Assembly: GCA_902825215.1 (NCBI GenBank)
Contig: LR782234.1
Location: 5,597,001-5,661,000, forward strand
Length of the DNA stretch: 64,000 nucleotides
Direction: 5' to 3'
Source of the DNA: Pseudomonas fluorescens
GTDB taxonomy: Bacteria; Pseudomonadota; Gammaproteobacteria; Pseudomonadales; Pseudomonadaceae
Part shown: piece after piece, positions 1 through 8,704 of the stretch
Numbering within the stretch: the first letter of the stretch is position 1
Layout: each line of letters starts with the position of its first letter
Position numbers and translations under genes: made by a program
The notes under the pieces: generated by a model
Databases searched by the model: none
What the model saw: only the letters and a program-made list of their open reading frames with translations
What the model was told of the DNA's origin: nothing

Positions 1-827
1 AACCCTGGCGATTCCGACAACCGTGGATATTTCGGTTGCAGCCACTGGTTGTGCAGCTGTTCCAGATCCTTGGCCGGAATTGCGCGCAAAGCACTCTGGA
101 CGATGCCGGCCAGTTCCGGCCAATCACGGCGCGTGGCCACTCGCAGCAGTTGCGGCAGACCGATATCGCCGACCACCACCAGCTCGGCGAACTCCGGCTC
201 GACCGACAGCCGCCCCAGCTGGGCTTCATCGACTACCGCGTAAGCGGCTTGCTGGCTCAACAGCAACTGCAACGCCTGCCGCTCGAGCGGCACGCCTTGC
301 AGGTTCAGGTGCGGATAGTTGCTGCGCAGGTAATCGGCGGTGGTGCTCGGCATGCGCACGGCAACGCGGGTCTGGCTGTCGAGCTTTTCCAGATCGACCA
401 CGCCGGCGCCCTTCTGGTCGCTGACCACCAGTTGTGGCACGCGCATGTACGGATCGGAAAATTGCCACAGGCGCAACGCGCTCGGGGTCTGGCTCAGGCC
501 GGGGGCAATGTCGATTTCGCCGTCGCGCAAGGCGTTTTCCAATTGCCCGAGGTCTTGAAAGTTGCGCCAGCTCAGCTCGATATTCAGCGCTTTCGCCAAC
601 AGCTTCATCAGCTCGACATTGGCACCCGACAGTCGCTGCAAACGCCGATCGTACGTCGCATACGGCGCTTGCAAGACCAGACCGACGCGCAGCTCATTGT
701 GCAGCGCCAGCCACTGCTGCTGGCTCGCCGACAATTGCGCAAGGTGTGCAGGCGGCGCAGGCGCGGCCCAGCCCATCAAGGGAAACCACAAACAGCCGAT
801 AACCCACAGGCAGCAAAATCGCTTCAT
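1..827 (-). CDS. Periplasmic solute-binding-domain sensor protein, N-terminal part (cut by window edge)
   Basis: The minus strand is open from an ATG at 825-827 to the window edge, so only about 275 N-terminal residues are present. The protein starts MKRFCCLWVIGCLWF, a typical signal peptide ending near GWAAPAP. It then reads as a bacterial family-3 solute-binding domain (LRVGLVLQAPYATYDRR, later GEIDIAPGLSQT and SDPYMRVP). The segment near the edge (ELAGIVQSALRAIPAKDLEQ) is the usual end of such a domain. In Pseudomonas this layout often belongs to BvgS/EvgS-type hybrid histidine kinases or to GGDEF proteins, but the output domain lies outside the window. The next gene is divergent from it. 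The domain call is firm; the full-length identity is unknown. Confidence 0.75.
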   Translation of the reverse strand, partial: MKRFCCLWVIGCLWFPLMGWAAPAPPAHLAQLSASQQQWLALHNELRVGLVLQAPYATYDRRLQRLSGANVELMKLLAKALNIELSWRNFQDLGQLENALRDGEIDIAPGLSQTPSALRLWQFSDPYMRVPQLVVSDQKGAGVVDLEKLDSQTRVAVRMPSTTADYLRSNYPHLNLQGVPLERQALQLLLSQQAAYAVVDEAQLGRLSVEPEFAELVVVGDIGLPQLLRVATRRDWPELAGIVQSALRAIPAKDLEQLHNQWLQPKYPRLSESPG

Positions 828-900
828 TGAAGTCTCATACACTGACAAATTCTGACCAACCCATTAGGCTGCCGGGATACTTTCTGGCCTGGAATAACCG

Positions 901-1890
901 ATGCCCTTTGTTAATCGCCTGGCAATGCCAGCATTGTGCCTGTCGCTGATCCTGCCTTGTGCGTTTTCCGTCGAAGCCGCCGATCCGGCGCCTGCCGCCA
1001 CAGCAGAAAAACCCGCCGAAGAGAAACCGGTGGAGCGCCAGCCCTTGCTTGAGCGTAATCAGGAAGAAGCCGCTGCACTGGAACGTCTCCTGCCGGCGCA
1101 AGAGCAACAACAACTGCAGGCCGGCAGCGAAACTTTCCTGGCACTGTGGAAACCGGCCAACACGGCCGAACCCAAGGGCGCAGTGATCATCATTCCTGGC
1201 GCCGGCGAAACCGCGGACTGGCCGCAGGCAATCGGCCCGTTGCGGCGCAAACTGCCGGATGCGCAGTGGAGCAGCCTGAGTATCACCCTGCCCGATCTGC
1301 AAAGCGATGCCATCGCACCCCGTGTCGTCGAGCCCGCGGCTGCAGCGAAAGCACCTGAAACCGGCAGCAAGGATTCAACTACCGCGCAGCCGATCGAGCA
1401 GGCCGCTGGCGGTGAGGCCGAAGTGGCCGATCAGGTCGTCGCCGAAACCACCGAGGAACAATCCCGGGCTGATGCCGAACGCATCTTCGCGCGCATCGAC
1501 GCGGCGATTGCCTATGCCGAACAGCAGAGCGCGCGCAGCATCGTCGTGCTCGGCCATGGCACCGGCGCTTACTGGGCGGGGCGCTATCTGAGCGAGAAGC
1601 AAACGGCGCAAGTCGAGAAGTTCGTCATGGTTGATGCGCAGGCACCGGCCAAGGTCCTGCCGCCATTGGCCGAGCTGACGCCGACATTGAAGCTGCCGAC
1701 CGTAGATATTTTCTACATGGACAAGCCGCTGGATCGCAACGCCGCACTGGAGCGCATGCAGGCGAGCAAACGCCTGAAGACTTCGGCGTTCAGCCAGGTG
1801 GCGCTCAAGGCGTTACCGGATAAAAATGCTGAGGAAGTGCAACTGTTGCGGCGGGTGCGGGGCTGGTTGAATCCGCAGAACACGGACTGA
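901..1890 (+). CDS. DUF3530 family protein, alpha/beta-hydrolase-like, exported
   Basis: This 329-residue protein begins with a signal peptide (MPFVNRLAMPALCLSLILPCAFSVEA) and continues with a low-complexity Ala/Glu/Pro stretch, so it is probably periplasmic or membrane-associated. An alpha/beta-hydrolase-like core follows: GAVIIIPGAGETADWP near residue 95 and VVLGHGTGAYWAGRYL near residue 215, with a GHGTG sequence where a nucleophile elbow (GxSxG) would be. The serine is replaced by threonine, so classic serine hydrolase chemistry is doubtful. Pseudomonas genomes carry this family (DUF3530) beside djlA/murU/amgK; its function is not established. It is divergent from the sensor gene and is followed by a REP pair. 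Confidence 0.75.
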   Translation: MPFVNRLAMPALCLSLILPCAFSVEAADPAPAATAEKPAEEKPVERQPLLERNQEEAAALERLLPAQEQQQLQAGSETFLALWKPANTAEPKGAVIIIPGAGETADWPQAIGPLRRKLPDAQWSSLSITLPDLQSDAIAPRVVEPAAAAKAPETGSKDSTTAQPIEQAAGGEAEVADQVVAETTEEQSRADAERIFARIDAAIAYAEQQSARSIVVLGHGTGAYWAGRYLSEKQTAQVEKFVMVDAQAPAKVLPPLAELTPTLKLPTVDIFYMDKPLDRNAALERMQASKRLKTSAFSQVALKALPDKNAEEVQLLRRVRGWLNPQNTD

Positions 1891-1914
1891 CCAGTAGACC
1901 GAGTAGCGCCCATG

Positions 1915-1990
1915 GCGAGCAGGCTCACTCCTACAGTTGATCGAGTTCCTTCATTGGAACGCAATCATCTGTAGGAGTGAGCCTGCTCGC
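1915..1990. repeat. REPIN (pair of inverted REP sequences)
   Basis: Two perfect 22-bp inverted copies of a REP (GCGAGCAGGCTCACTCCTAC type) lie at 1915-1936 and 1969-1990, separated by 32 bp. They sit in the converging gap between the DUF3530 gene and djlA, the usual site for Pseudomonas REPINs. Confidence 0.9.
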
Positions 1991-2024
1991 GAAGAGGCCA
2001 GATCACGCAACGCACCTTTGACGG

Positions 2025-2792
2025 TTAGCGAAAATCCCGCCGCTCGCGAATCAACGTGTAGGCATTGTGCAATTCGCGAGTACGCTCGGTCGCCTCGCGC
2101 ACCTGCGCCGCTGACGCCCCGCTGCCGGCGATCTTGTCCGGATGATGGCGACTGAGCAGGCGCCGATAAGCGCGCTTGATCTGCGCCGGCTCGCTGCTCG
2201 CCGAGACGCCGAGCAGCTTCATCGCTTCCTGATAACTCACCGCCGCGCTGACGATCGGCCGCTTGCCCGGTTCGTAATCACTGGCCAGCGCCTGTACCTG
2301 CTGCGGCGTCCAGCCCAGCCACTTGCCCCACTGTGCCAGCAGCTCACGCTCACTGACACCGGCGCGACCATCGGCCCAGACCATCCGCCAACAAGCGCGC
2401 AACACGCCTTCGGCGGCATGCGGCTGCGCGCTCAGGCGGCGCAGATAACCGCGCAGATTGTCGTTGCCGGACTTGCCACGGTTGAATGCCGCAATGGCCC
2501 GGCGCGTGGCCGGCTCGCTCATCTCCAGGGCGCGCATTTCATTGCGCGCCTGCTGGATATGCCCGTCCGTCACTCGACCGTCACTTTTGGCCAGCCGCCC
2601 GAGCAACACGAACAACAGCTCGTCGTTGCGCAACATCGGCCGGCCGCCAAGTCTTTCCCGCAAATGCCCCCAGCTTTGCAGATTCAGGCGCCGATCCAGC
2701 GCCTGCCCCAACAATGCCCCAAGCATGGCCCCCGGAATGCTGGCAATCGCAAAACCCGCTCCGGCTCCAATCAGAGTCCCTGGCCACAACAT
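2025..2792 (-). CDS. djlA: DnaJ-like co-chaperone, DjlA/TerB type
   Basis: The protein has 255 residues. The N-terminus (WPGTLIGAGAGFAIASIPG) is a short glycine-rich hydrophobic segment that probably inserts in the inner membrane. A TerB-like helical domain fills the middle (LFVLLGRLAKSDGRVTDGHI). The C-terminus is a J domain (SYQEAMKLLGVSASSEPAQI, then the HPD motif in SRHHPDKIAG). J domains stimulate the ATPase of DnaK-type Hsp70s. The start codon lies one base after the murU stop (TGATATG), so the two genes are probably translationally coupled and this is the last gene of amgK-murU-djlA. It is shorter than E. coli DjlA but has the same domain order. Confidence 0.85.
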   Translation of the reverse strand: MLWPGTLIGAGAGFAIASIPGAMLGALLGQALDRRLNLQSWGHLRERLGGRPMLRNDELLFVLLGRLAKSDGRVTDGHIQQARNEMRALEMSEPATRRAIAAFNRGKSGNDNLRGYLRRLSAQPHAAEGVLRACWRMVWADGRAGVSERELLAQWGKWLGWTPQQVQALASDYEPGKRPIVSAAVSYQEAMKLLGVSASSEPAQIKRAYRRLLSRHHPDKIAGSGASAAQVREATERTRELHNAYTLIRERRDFR

Positions 2793-2793
2793 A

Positions 2794-3465
2794 TCAGCGA
2801 CTCGCTTTTATCAAGGTTTCAGCTTCGGCCAGCCGCTCATGCGTGCCGACATCCACCCAGTGCCCTTTCAATCGCTCGCCGCTGACCTCGCCGGCCGCCA
2901 TGGCTTTGCGCAGCAGTGGCGCAAGTTTGAAAGCGCCGTCGCTGCAGCCGTCGAACAATTGCGGATGAAGCACGGCGATGCCGCTGTAAGTCAGGGTCTG
3001 TGCATTCGGCTGGCCGTCCTGCACCTTGCCGTCGACCAGGGAGAAATCGCCGTTGGGGTGATGCGCCGGATTGTCCGCCAGTACCAGATGCGCCAGCCCA
3101 GTGATCGGTTGATGCAGGACGCTGAAATCGTAATCGGTCCAGATGTCGCCGTTGACCACCAGAAACGCATCGTCACCCAGCAACGGCAAAGCACGGAAAA
3201 TCCCGCCGCCGGTTTCCAGTGGCTCACCTTCCGGCGAGTACTGGATGCTCAGGCCGAAACGCGAACCGTCGCCCAAATGGTCCTCGATCTGCTGACCGAG
3301 CCAGGCGTGGTTGATCACGATTTCGTTAAAGCCAGCCGCCGCGATGCCGCGCAGGTGATATTCGATCAACGGCACGCCGCCGGCACGCACCAGCGGTTTA
3401 GGAGTGGTCAGGGTCAGCGGGCGCATGCGCTCGCCTTTGCCTGCCGCCAGAATCATTGCCTTCAT
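2794..3465 (-). CDS. murU: N-acetylmuramate alpha-1-phosphate uridylyltransferase MurU
   Basis: This 223-residue nucleotidyltransferase has the signature AAGKGERMRPLTLTTPKP at its N-terminus and a metal-binding region FLVVNGDIWTDYD near residue 105. MurU makes UDP-MurNAc from MurNAc-1-phosphate and UTP. This is the final step of the Pseudomonas peptidoglycan recycling shunt that bypasses de novo MurA/MurB and therefore fosfomycin. The upstream gene encodes AmgK, which supplies the substrate; the two overlap by 4 bp. The generic alternative (glucose-1-phosphate thymidylyl- or mannose-1-phosphate guanylyltransferase) is made unlikely by this pairing. Confidence 0.92.
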   Translation of the reverse strand: MKAMILAAGKGERMRPLTLTTPKPLVRAGGVPLIEYHLRGIAAAGFNEIVINHAWLGQQIEDHLGDGSRFGLSIQYSPEGEPLETGGGIFRALPLLGDDAFLVVNGDIWTDYDFSVLHQPITGLAHLVLADNPAHHPNGDFSLVDGKVQDGQPNAQTLTYSGIAVLHPQLFDGCSDGAFKLAPLLRKAMAAGEVSGERLKGHWVDVGTHERLAEAETLIKASR

Positions 3466-4481
3466 GCCGTCGCTCCAGCGCGCAAGCTGCTGAACAGCAC
3501 TTGCAGTTCCGCCAGTTCGGGACGACGGGCAATCACCGCTTCTATATAAGAGAAGAAGCGCGGCACGTCGGCCAGATAACGTGGCTTGCCGTCGCGGTGG
3601 CAGATGCGCGCGAAAATACCGATGACTTTCAGATGACGCTGCACGCCCATCAGGTCGCTGGCGCGCAGGAAATCGTCAAAATCGGCCTGCACCGGAATAT
3701 TCAGGGCCAAGGCTTGCTGCCAGTATTTTTCCAGCCAGCCGCGCACGCGCTCTTCAGGCCAGCTGAGGAAGGCATCCTTGAACAGGCACGTCACGTCATA
3801 GGTCACCGGGCCGTAGACCGCATCCTGGAAATCCAGGACACCGGGATTGGGCTCGCTGAGCATCAGATTGCGCGGCATGTAGTCGCGGTGCACCAGCACT
3901 TTCGGCTGGGCCAGCGCGCTGTCGATCAGCAGATCGCTGATGTGTTGCCATTGCTGTTGTTGAGCCGCATCGAACTCAATGCCCAGCTCATGTTTCACGT
4001 ACCACTGCGGGAACAGTTCCAGTTCACGGCGCAGCAAGGCAACGTCGTAGCTCGGCAGTGGCGCAACCATCGGCAATTGCTGAAACGCCAGCAAGGCTTG
4101 CAGCGCATCGTCGAACAAGGCGTCGGCATTTTCGCCATCGATCACGTCGAGATAAGTCTGGTTACCCAGGTCATTAAGCAAAAGAAAGCCGCGCTCAAGG
4201 TCCTCGGCATAAATTTTCGGCACGTTGATCCCGGATTTCGCCAGCAAAAAGGCGATATCCACGAACGGTTTGCAGTTTTCCTGCGGCGGCGGCGCGTCCA
4301 TCACGACGAAGCTGCGACCCTCACCTTCCCAGCGGAAGTAACGGCGAAAACTCGCGTCGCTGCTGGCCGCGGTCAACGTGGCCGGGGGCACGGTGCCCCA
4401 GCCTTGTTGCGCAAACAGATTTGCCAACTGCTCATCGAGCCAAACTTTCAGGTGTTGCAAGCGTACATCTTGGTCAGGCAT
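3462..4481 (-). CDS. amgK: N-acetylmuramate/N-acetylglucosamine anomeric kinase AmgK
   Basis: This 339-residue protein belongs to the aminoglycoside phosphotransferase fold. It shows the catalytic loop VLVHRDYMPRNLML and the metal-binding VLDFQDAVYGP. AmgK phosphorylates the anomeric carbon of MurNAc and GlcNAc recovered from cell-wall turnover, and MurU activates the product. It is first in the amgK-murU-djlA unit and divergent from lptD, so the gene pair shares a 130-bp promoter region. The adjacency of cell-wall recycling and LPS export genes is the normal Pseudomonas arrangement. Confidence 0.92.
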   Translation of the reverse strand: MPDQDVRLQHLKVWLDEQLANLFAQQGWGTVPPATLTAASSDASFRRYFRWEGEGRSFVVMDAPPPQENCKPFVDIAFLLAKSGINVPKIYAEDLERGFLLLNDLGNQTYLDVIDGENADALFDDALQALLAFQQLPMVAPLPSYDVALLRRELELFPQWYVKHELGIEFDAAQQQQWQHISDLLIDSALAQPKVLVHRDYMPRNLMLSEPNPGVLDFQDAVYGPVTYDVTCLFKDAFLSWPEERVRGWLEKYWQQALALNIPVQADFDDFLRASDLMGVQRHLKVIGIFARICHRDGKPRYLADVPRFFSYIEAVIARRPELAELQVLFSSLRAGATA

Positions 4482-4611
4482 TGCAAGGGTCTCCGACGGC
4501 GCTAGCCGTCAAGCGGGTCATGCTTTATTATCCAGCATCTTTTTCAGACCATCGAGAGGCGTGCGGCCCACACCGCGGGCAGATGGCACGCAGGAAGCCC
4601 GGACTAATAAG

Positions 4612-7407
4612 ATGGCATTGAAATCCCCCGCGTTTCGTAAAAAATTTCCGTTGTTGGTAACCGGCAGTCTGCTGGCTATGCAACCTCTGGCCAGTCAATT
4701 CGTTGTTGCCGCCGAGCAGTATGACTGCTCCGTCTCGGCTACGGGTGGTTGGGACTGTGCGCCCAAATCACCGGCCGCTGCGTTGCCGCCGCGCCCGGTG
4801 CATGACGGCAGTGCCGTCAGCGCCACCGGCGATGCGCCGAGCGAGAACGGTTCGACGGCCGACACCGGCCCGAAAACCGCACTCGTCACCGAAGCCAAGG
4901 GCCGCGGTCTGAAATCCCGTAGCGAAGACTACAGTCACCTCGACTGGGTTCCGCGCGAGAAACTCACCGCCGCCCAACTGGCCGAGACCGGGCCTTACTG
5001 CTCCGGCGCCTACATCGAGCCGACTCGTCCTGGCATGAACGACAAGACGAACAAAAGCGATGCTCCGACCTTTATCGGCGCAAAAGCCTCGCGCTATAAC
5101 ACCGATGATCAAGTCGGTACGCTGGCCGGTGATGTCGTCCTGCGTCAAGGCAGCATGCAGGTCGAGTCCGACGAGGCCAGCCTGTACCAGGCCGAAAGCC
5201 GTGCCGAGCTCAATGGCGATGTACGCATCCGCGACAACGGCGCGCTGATCGTCGGCGACCACGCCGATGTGCAGCTCGACACTGGCGAAGCCAAGATCGA
5301 CAACGCCGAATACGTGATGCACAAATCGCGCATCCGCGGTAACGCGCTGTATGCCAAGCGTGCCGAAAACGCGATCATCCGCTTGAAGGACGGCACGTAC
5401 ACCACGTGCGAACCGAACAGCAACGCGTGGCAGCTCAAAGGCAACAACATCACCCTGAACCCGGCCACCGGTTTCGGTACCGCGACCAACGTGACGTTGC
5501 GCGTCAAAGACATTCCAATCCTGTACACGCCGTACATCTACTTCCCGATCGACGATCGTCGTCAGTCGGGCTTCCTGCCGCCGACCATCGGCAGCGGCAG
5601 CGATACCGGCTTCATGCTGGTCACGCCGTACTACTTCAACCTGGCGCCTAACTACGACGCCACGTTGTACCCGCGTTACATGAGCAAGCGCGGCATGCTG
5701 GTGGAAGGCGAGTTCCGTTACCTGACCAAGTCGAGTGAAGGTCAGTTCGGTGCGGCGTATCTGAATGACGAAGATGACGATCGAAAAGCGCAAACCGACT
5801 ACGATAAAACGCGCTACATGTACAACTGGCAGCACAAGGGTGGTCTCGACTCCCGTGTGTTCACAGAGGTTGATTACACCAAGATCAGCGATCCTTATTA
5901 CTTCCAGGATCTGCAGACCGATCAGATTGGTGTGAAAAGCTCTGACTACGTGAACCAGCAGGGCGCAGTGACCTACCGTGGTGACAGCTATACCGCACGC
6001 CTGAATGCTCAGCAGTACCAACTGGCGACTGTTTCGAACATCACGCCTTATGGTCGTTTGCCGCAGATCACGTTCAATGGTCAGCTTCCGTATCATCCAG
6101 AAGGTCTGAATTTTGATTACGAAACTGAGATCGTGCGGTTTGATCGTGATTTGAAGACCGGCGATTTCGTCGATGAAAATGGCAACTCTTCGCCGCGCCT
6201 GGACAGGAACGTAACAGGGCTGGCGCGCGCAAACGGCGATCGCCTGAATCTGAAGCCCGGCGTAAGCCTGCCGATGAACTGGACCTATGGGTTCCTGAAG
6301 CCGTCGCTCAAGTACCAATACACGCAATATCAACTGGACCTGGACGGCACCGGCAAGTCGCAAATTGCCCAGATGACTCCAGCGGATCAAAAACTCAACG
6401 GCACCTTTGACAGCAACCAGAACCGCGGCGTACCAATCGCCAGTGTCGACAGCGGCCTGTACTTCGACCGCAACACTTCCTACTTCGGCAAGAACTACCG
6501 CCAGACCCTGGAACCGCGTCTGTTCTACCTCTATGTACCGGAGAAAGACCAGGAAGACATTCCAGTGTTCGACACTAGCGAATACACCTTCAACTACGCG
6601 TCTTTGTTCCGCGATAACCGTTTCTCCGGTTCCGACCGTGTCGGCGACGAGAACAAACTGTCGCTGGGTGTGACCAGCCGCTGGATCGAAGACGATGGTT
6701 TCGAACGTCAGCGCATCAGTGTCGGTCAAGCTCTCTACTTCAAGGACCGCGAAGTTCAATTGCCTGGTATCGCTTTCAAGGATCGTGATGACGCGAAATC
6801 CAACGTCTCGCCTTACGCGCTTGAGTACGAGTACCGCTGGAACCGCGACTGGCGGACCACCGCCGATTACAACTGGGATCCGGACAGCCATAGCCCGCGC
6901 TCCGGCAGTGCGATGTTCCACTATCAACCTGAAGACAACCCGAACAAGGTTATCAACGCCGGTTATCGTTATCGCAACGACCAGATCCGCTACGACCAGA
7001 CGACCGGCAAGTGGCAGATGGGTGGCGACTACGGCACGCCGGGCACAGCTGGTTACGTGAAGGACTACTACAAGATCCAGCAGCATGACTTCTCGGTCAT
7101 CTGGCCGATCGTTCCGCAGTGGAACGCGATCAGCCGCTGGCAGTACGACTACAACCGCAATCGCACGCTGGAAGCCTTCGGTGGTTTCGAATACGACAAC
7201 TGCTGCTGGAAACTGCGCCTGATCAACCGTTACTGGGTTTCCTATGACGAGTTCAGTCAGGATGCTCCGCAAAACGAAAAAGGCGACCATGGCGTCTTCC
7301 TCCAAATTGTTCTGAAGGGACTCGGCGGCCTCACCGGCGCCAAGGTAGAGAGCTTCCTCGACAAAGGCATTCAAGGTTATCGTGAACGTGAAGACCAAGC
7401 TTTCTGA
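4612..7407 (+). CDS. lptD: LPS-assembly protein LptD
   Basis: I placed the start at ATG 4612, which gives 931 residues beginning MALKSPAFRKKF and a signal peptide ending near residue 34. The reading frame extends further upstream, but that part has no signal-peptide logic and overlaps amgK. After a Pro/Ala-rich linker comes a LptA-like jellyroll (FIGAKASRYNTDDQVGTLAG, about residues 150-290), then the large C-terminal beta-barrel rich in alternating aromatic strands. Cysteines Cys39 and Cys49 near the N-terminus and the pair Cys864-Cys865 match the disulfide-forming positions of LptD. With LptE it inserts LPS into the outer leaflet. SurA, the chaperone needed for its assembly, is encoded immediately downstream with overlap. 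Confidence 0.96.
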   Translation: MALKSPAFRKKFPLLVTGSLLAMQPLASQFVVAAEQYDCSVSATGGWDCAPKSPAAALPPRPVHDGSAVSATGDAPSENGSTADTGPKTALVTEAKGRGLKSRSEDYSHLDWVPREKLTAAQLAETGPYCSGAYIEPTRPGMNDKTNKSDAPTFIGAKASRYNTDDQVGTLAGDVVLRQGSMQVESDEASLYQAESRAELNGDVRIRDNGALIVGDHADVQLDTGEAKIDNAEYVMHKSRIRGNALYAKRAENAIIRLKDGTYTTCEPNSNAWQLKGNNITLNPATGFGTATNVTLRVKDIPILYTPYIYFPIDDRRQSGFLPPTIGSGSDTGFMLVTPYYFNLAPNYDATLYPRYMSKRGMLVEGEFRYLTKSSEGQFGAAYLNDEDDDRKAQTDYDKTRYMYNWQHKGGLDSRVFTEVDYTKISDPYYFQDLQTDQIGVKSSDYVNQQGAVTYRGDSYTARLNAQQYQLATVSNITPYGRLPQITFNGQLPYHPEGLNFDYETEIVRFDRDLKTGDFVDENGNSSPRLDRNVTGLARANGDRLNLKPGVSLPMNWTYGFLKPSLKYQYTQYQLDLDGTGKSQIAQMTPADQKLNGTFDSNQNRGVPIASVDSGLYFDRNTSYFGKNYRQTLEPRLFYLYVPEKDQEDIPVFDTSEYTFNYASLFRDNRFSGSDRVGDENKLSLGVTSRWIEDDGFERQRISVGQALYFKDREVQLPGIAFKDRDDAKSNVSPYALEYEYRWNRDWRTTADYNWDPDSHSPRSGSAMFHYQPEDNPNKVINAGYRYRNDQIRYDQTTGKWQMGGDYGTPGTAGYVKDYYKIQQHDFSVIWPIVPQWNAISRWQYDYNRNRTLEAFGGFEYDNCCWKLRLINRYWVSYDEFSQDAPQNEKGDHGVFLQIVLKGLGGLTGAKVESFLDKGIQGYREREDQAF

Positions 7408-8704
7408 TTGTCTGCGCCCGCTGATGCTGGGCGCGCTGTTTCTGGGTACGGCGGCCAACGCCGCCGTACAGTCCATCGACAAAGTGGTAGCGATCGTCGA
7501 CAACGACGTGGTCATGCAGAGCCAACTGGACCAGCGTGTCCACGAAGTGCAGCAGACCATTGCCAAGCGTGGCGGCGGCTTGCCGCCTCCGGGCGTGCTG
7601 GACCAACAGGTGCTCGAACGCCTGATCGTCGAAAACCTGCAACTGCAGATCGGCGAACGCTCCGGCATCCGTATCACCGATGAAGAGCTGAACCAGGCAG
7701 TCGGCACCATTGCCCAGCGCAACAATATGAGCATCGATCAGTTCCGTGCGGCTCTGGCACGCGATGGCCTGTCTTATGACGACGCACGCGACCAGATCCG
7801 CCGCGAGATGATCATCAGCCGCGTGCGTCAGCGTCGTGTCGCGGAACGCATTCAGGTCTCCGAGCAGGAAGTGAAGAACTTTCTCGCCTCCGACCTGGGC
7901 AAGATGCAACTGTCCGAAGAATTGCACCTGGCCAACATCCTGATTCCGACACCGGAAAGCGCCAACTCCGAAGCGATTCAGAGCGCCGCACGTCAGGCCA
8001 TGGAGGTTTACCAGCAGCTCAAGCAAGGCGCCGACTTCGGTCAGATGGCCGTGGCAAAATCGGGCAGCGACAACGCACTGGAAGGCGGCGACATGGGCTG
8101 GCGTAAAGCCGCGCAATTGCCACCGCCGTTCGATCGCGAGCTGAGCAGCATGGCCGTTGGCGACATCACTCAACCTGCGCGCACGCCGGGCGGTTTCATC
8201 ATTCTGAAACTGCTGGGCAAACGTGGCGGCGAAGCGCAGATGCGCGACGAAGTGCATGTTCGTCATATTCTGGTCAAGCCGAGCCCGATTCGCGACGAAG
8301 CCAAGACCGAGGCGCTGGTGAAGTCGCTGTATGAGCGCATCACCGCCGGGGAAGATTTCGCCACCTTGGCGAAAAACTACTCCGAAGATCCGGGTTCGGC
8401 GCTCAACGGCGGCGACCTGAACTGGATCGACCCGAACGTACTGGTTCCGGAATTCCGCGAAGTGATGGCCAAGACCCCGCAAGGTCAACTGTCCAAGCCA
8501 TTCCAGACCCAATACGGCTGGCATGTTCTGGAAGTCCTCGGCCGTCGCGCCACCGACAGCACCGAACAGGCCCGCGAGCAGCAAGCCATGACCGTCCTGC
8601 GTAACCGCAAGTACGACGAGGAGCTGCAAACCTGGCTGCGTCAGATCCGTGACGAAGCGTACGTAGAGATCAAACTTCCTGGTGCAGACCAGGCAGCGCA
8701 GTGA
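7382..8704 (+). CDS. surA: Periplasmic chaperone/peptidyl-prolyl isomerase SurA
   Basis: The GTG start at 7382 overlaps the end of lptD by 26 bp, and the 440-residue product begins with a signal peptide (LRPLMLGALFLGTAANAA). The N-terminal chaperone domain is followed by two parvulin PPIase domains, starting near residue 179 (EELHLANILIPTP) and residue 290 (DEVHVRHILVKPS). SurA escorts outer-membrane proteins, including LptD, from Sec to the BAM complex. A start a few codons later has no good in-frame ATG before the signal peptide, so GTG is favoured. The stop overlaps pdxA by 4 bp. Confidence 0.95.
   Translation: MNVKTKLSDCLRPLMLGALFLGTAANAAVQSIDKVVAIVDNDVVMQSQLDQRVHEVQQTIAKRGGGLPPPGVLDQQVLERLIVENLQLQIGERSGIRITDEELNQAVGTIAQRNNMSIDQFRAALARDGLSYDDARDQIRREMIISRVRQRRVAERIQVSEQEVKNFLASDLGKMQLSEELHLANILIPTPESANSEAIQSAARQAMEVYQQLKQGADFGQMAVAKSGSDNALEGGDMGWRKAAQLPPPFDRELSSMAVGDITQPARTPGGFIILKLLGKRGGEAQMRDEVHVRHILVKPSPIRDEAKTEALVKSLYERITAGEDFATLAKNYSEDPGSALNGGDLNWIDPNVLVPEFREVMAKTPQGQLSKPFQTQYGWHVLEVLGRRATDSTEQAREQQAMTVLRNRKYDEELQTWLRQIRDEAYVEIKLPGADQAAQ

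Noticed and set aside
4768..7734. Very long reverse-strand open frame (988 residues) opposite lptD and surA
   Set aside because: It mirrors the codon bias of the plus-strand genes; its translation is low-complexity Val/Arg/Asp-rich without domains or a ribosome-binding site, and the plus strand encodes clear LptD and SurA.
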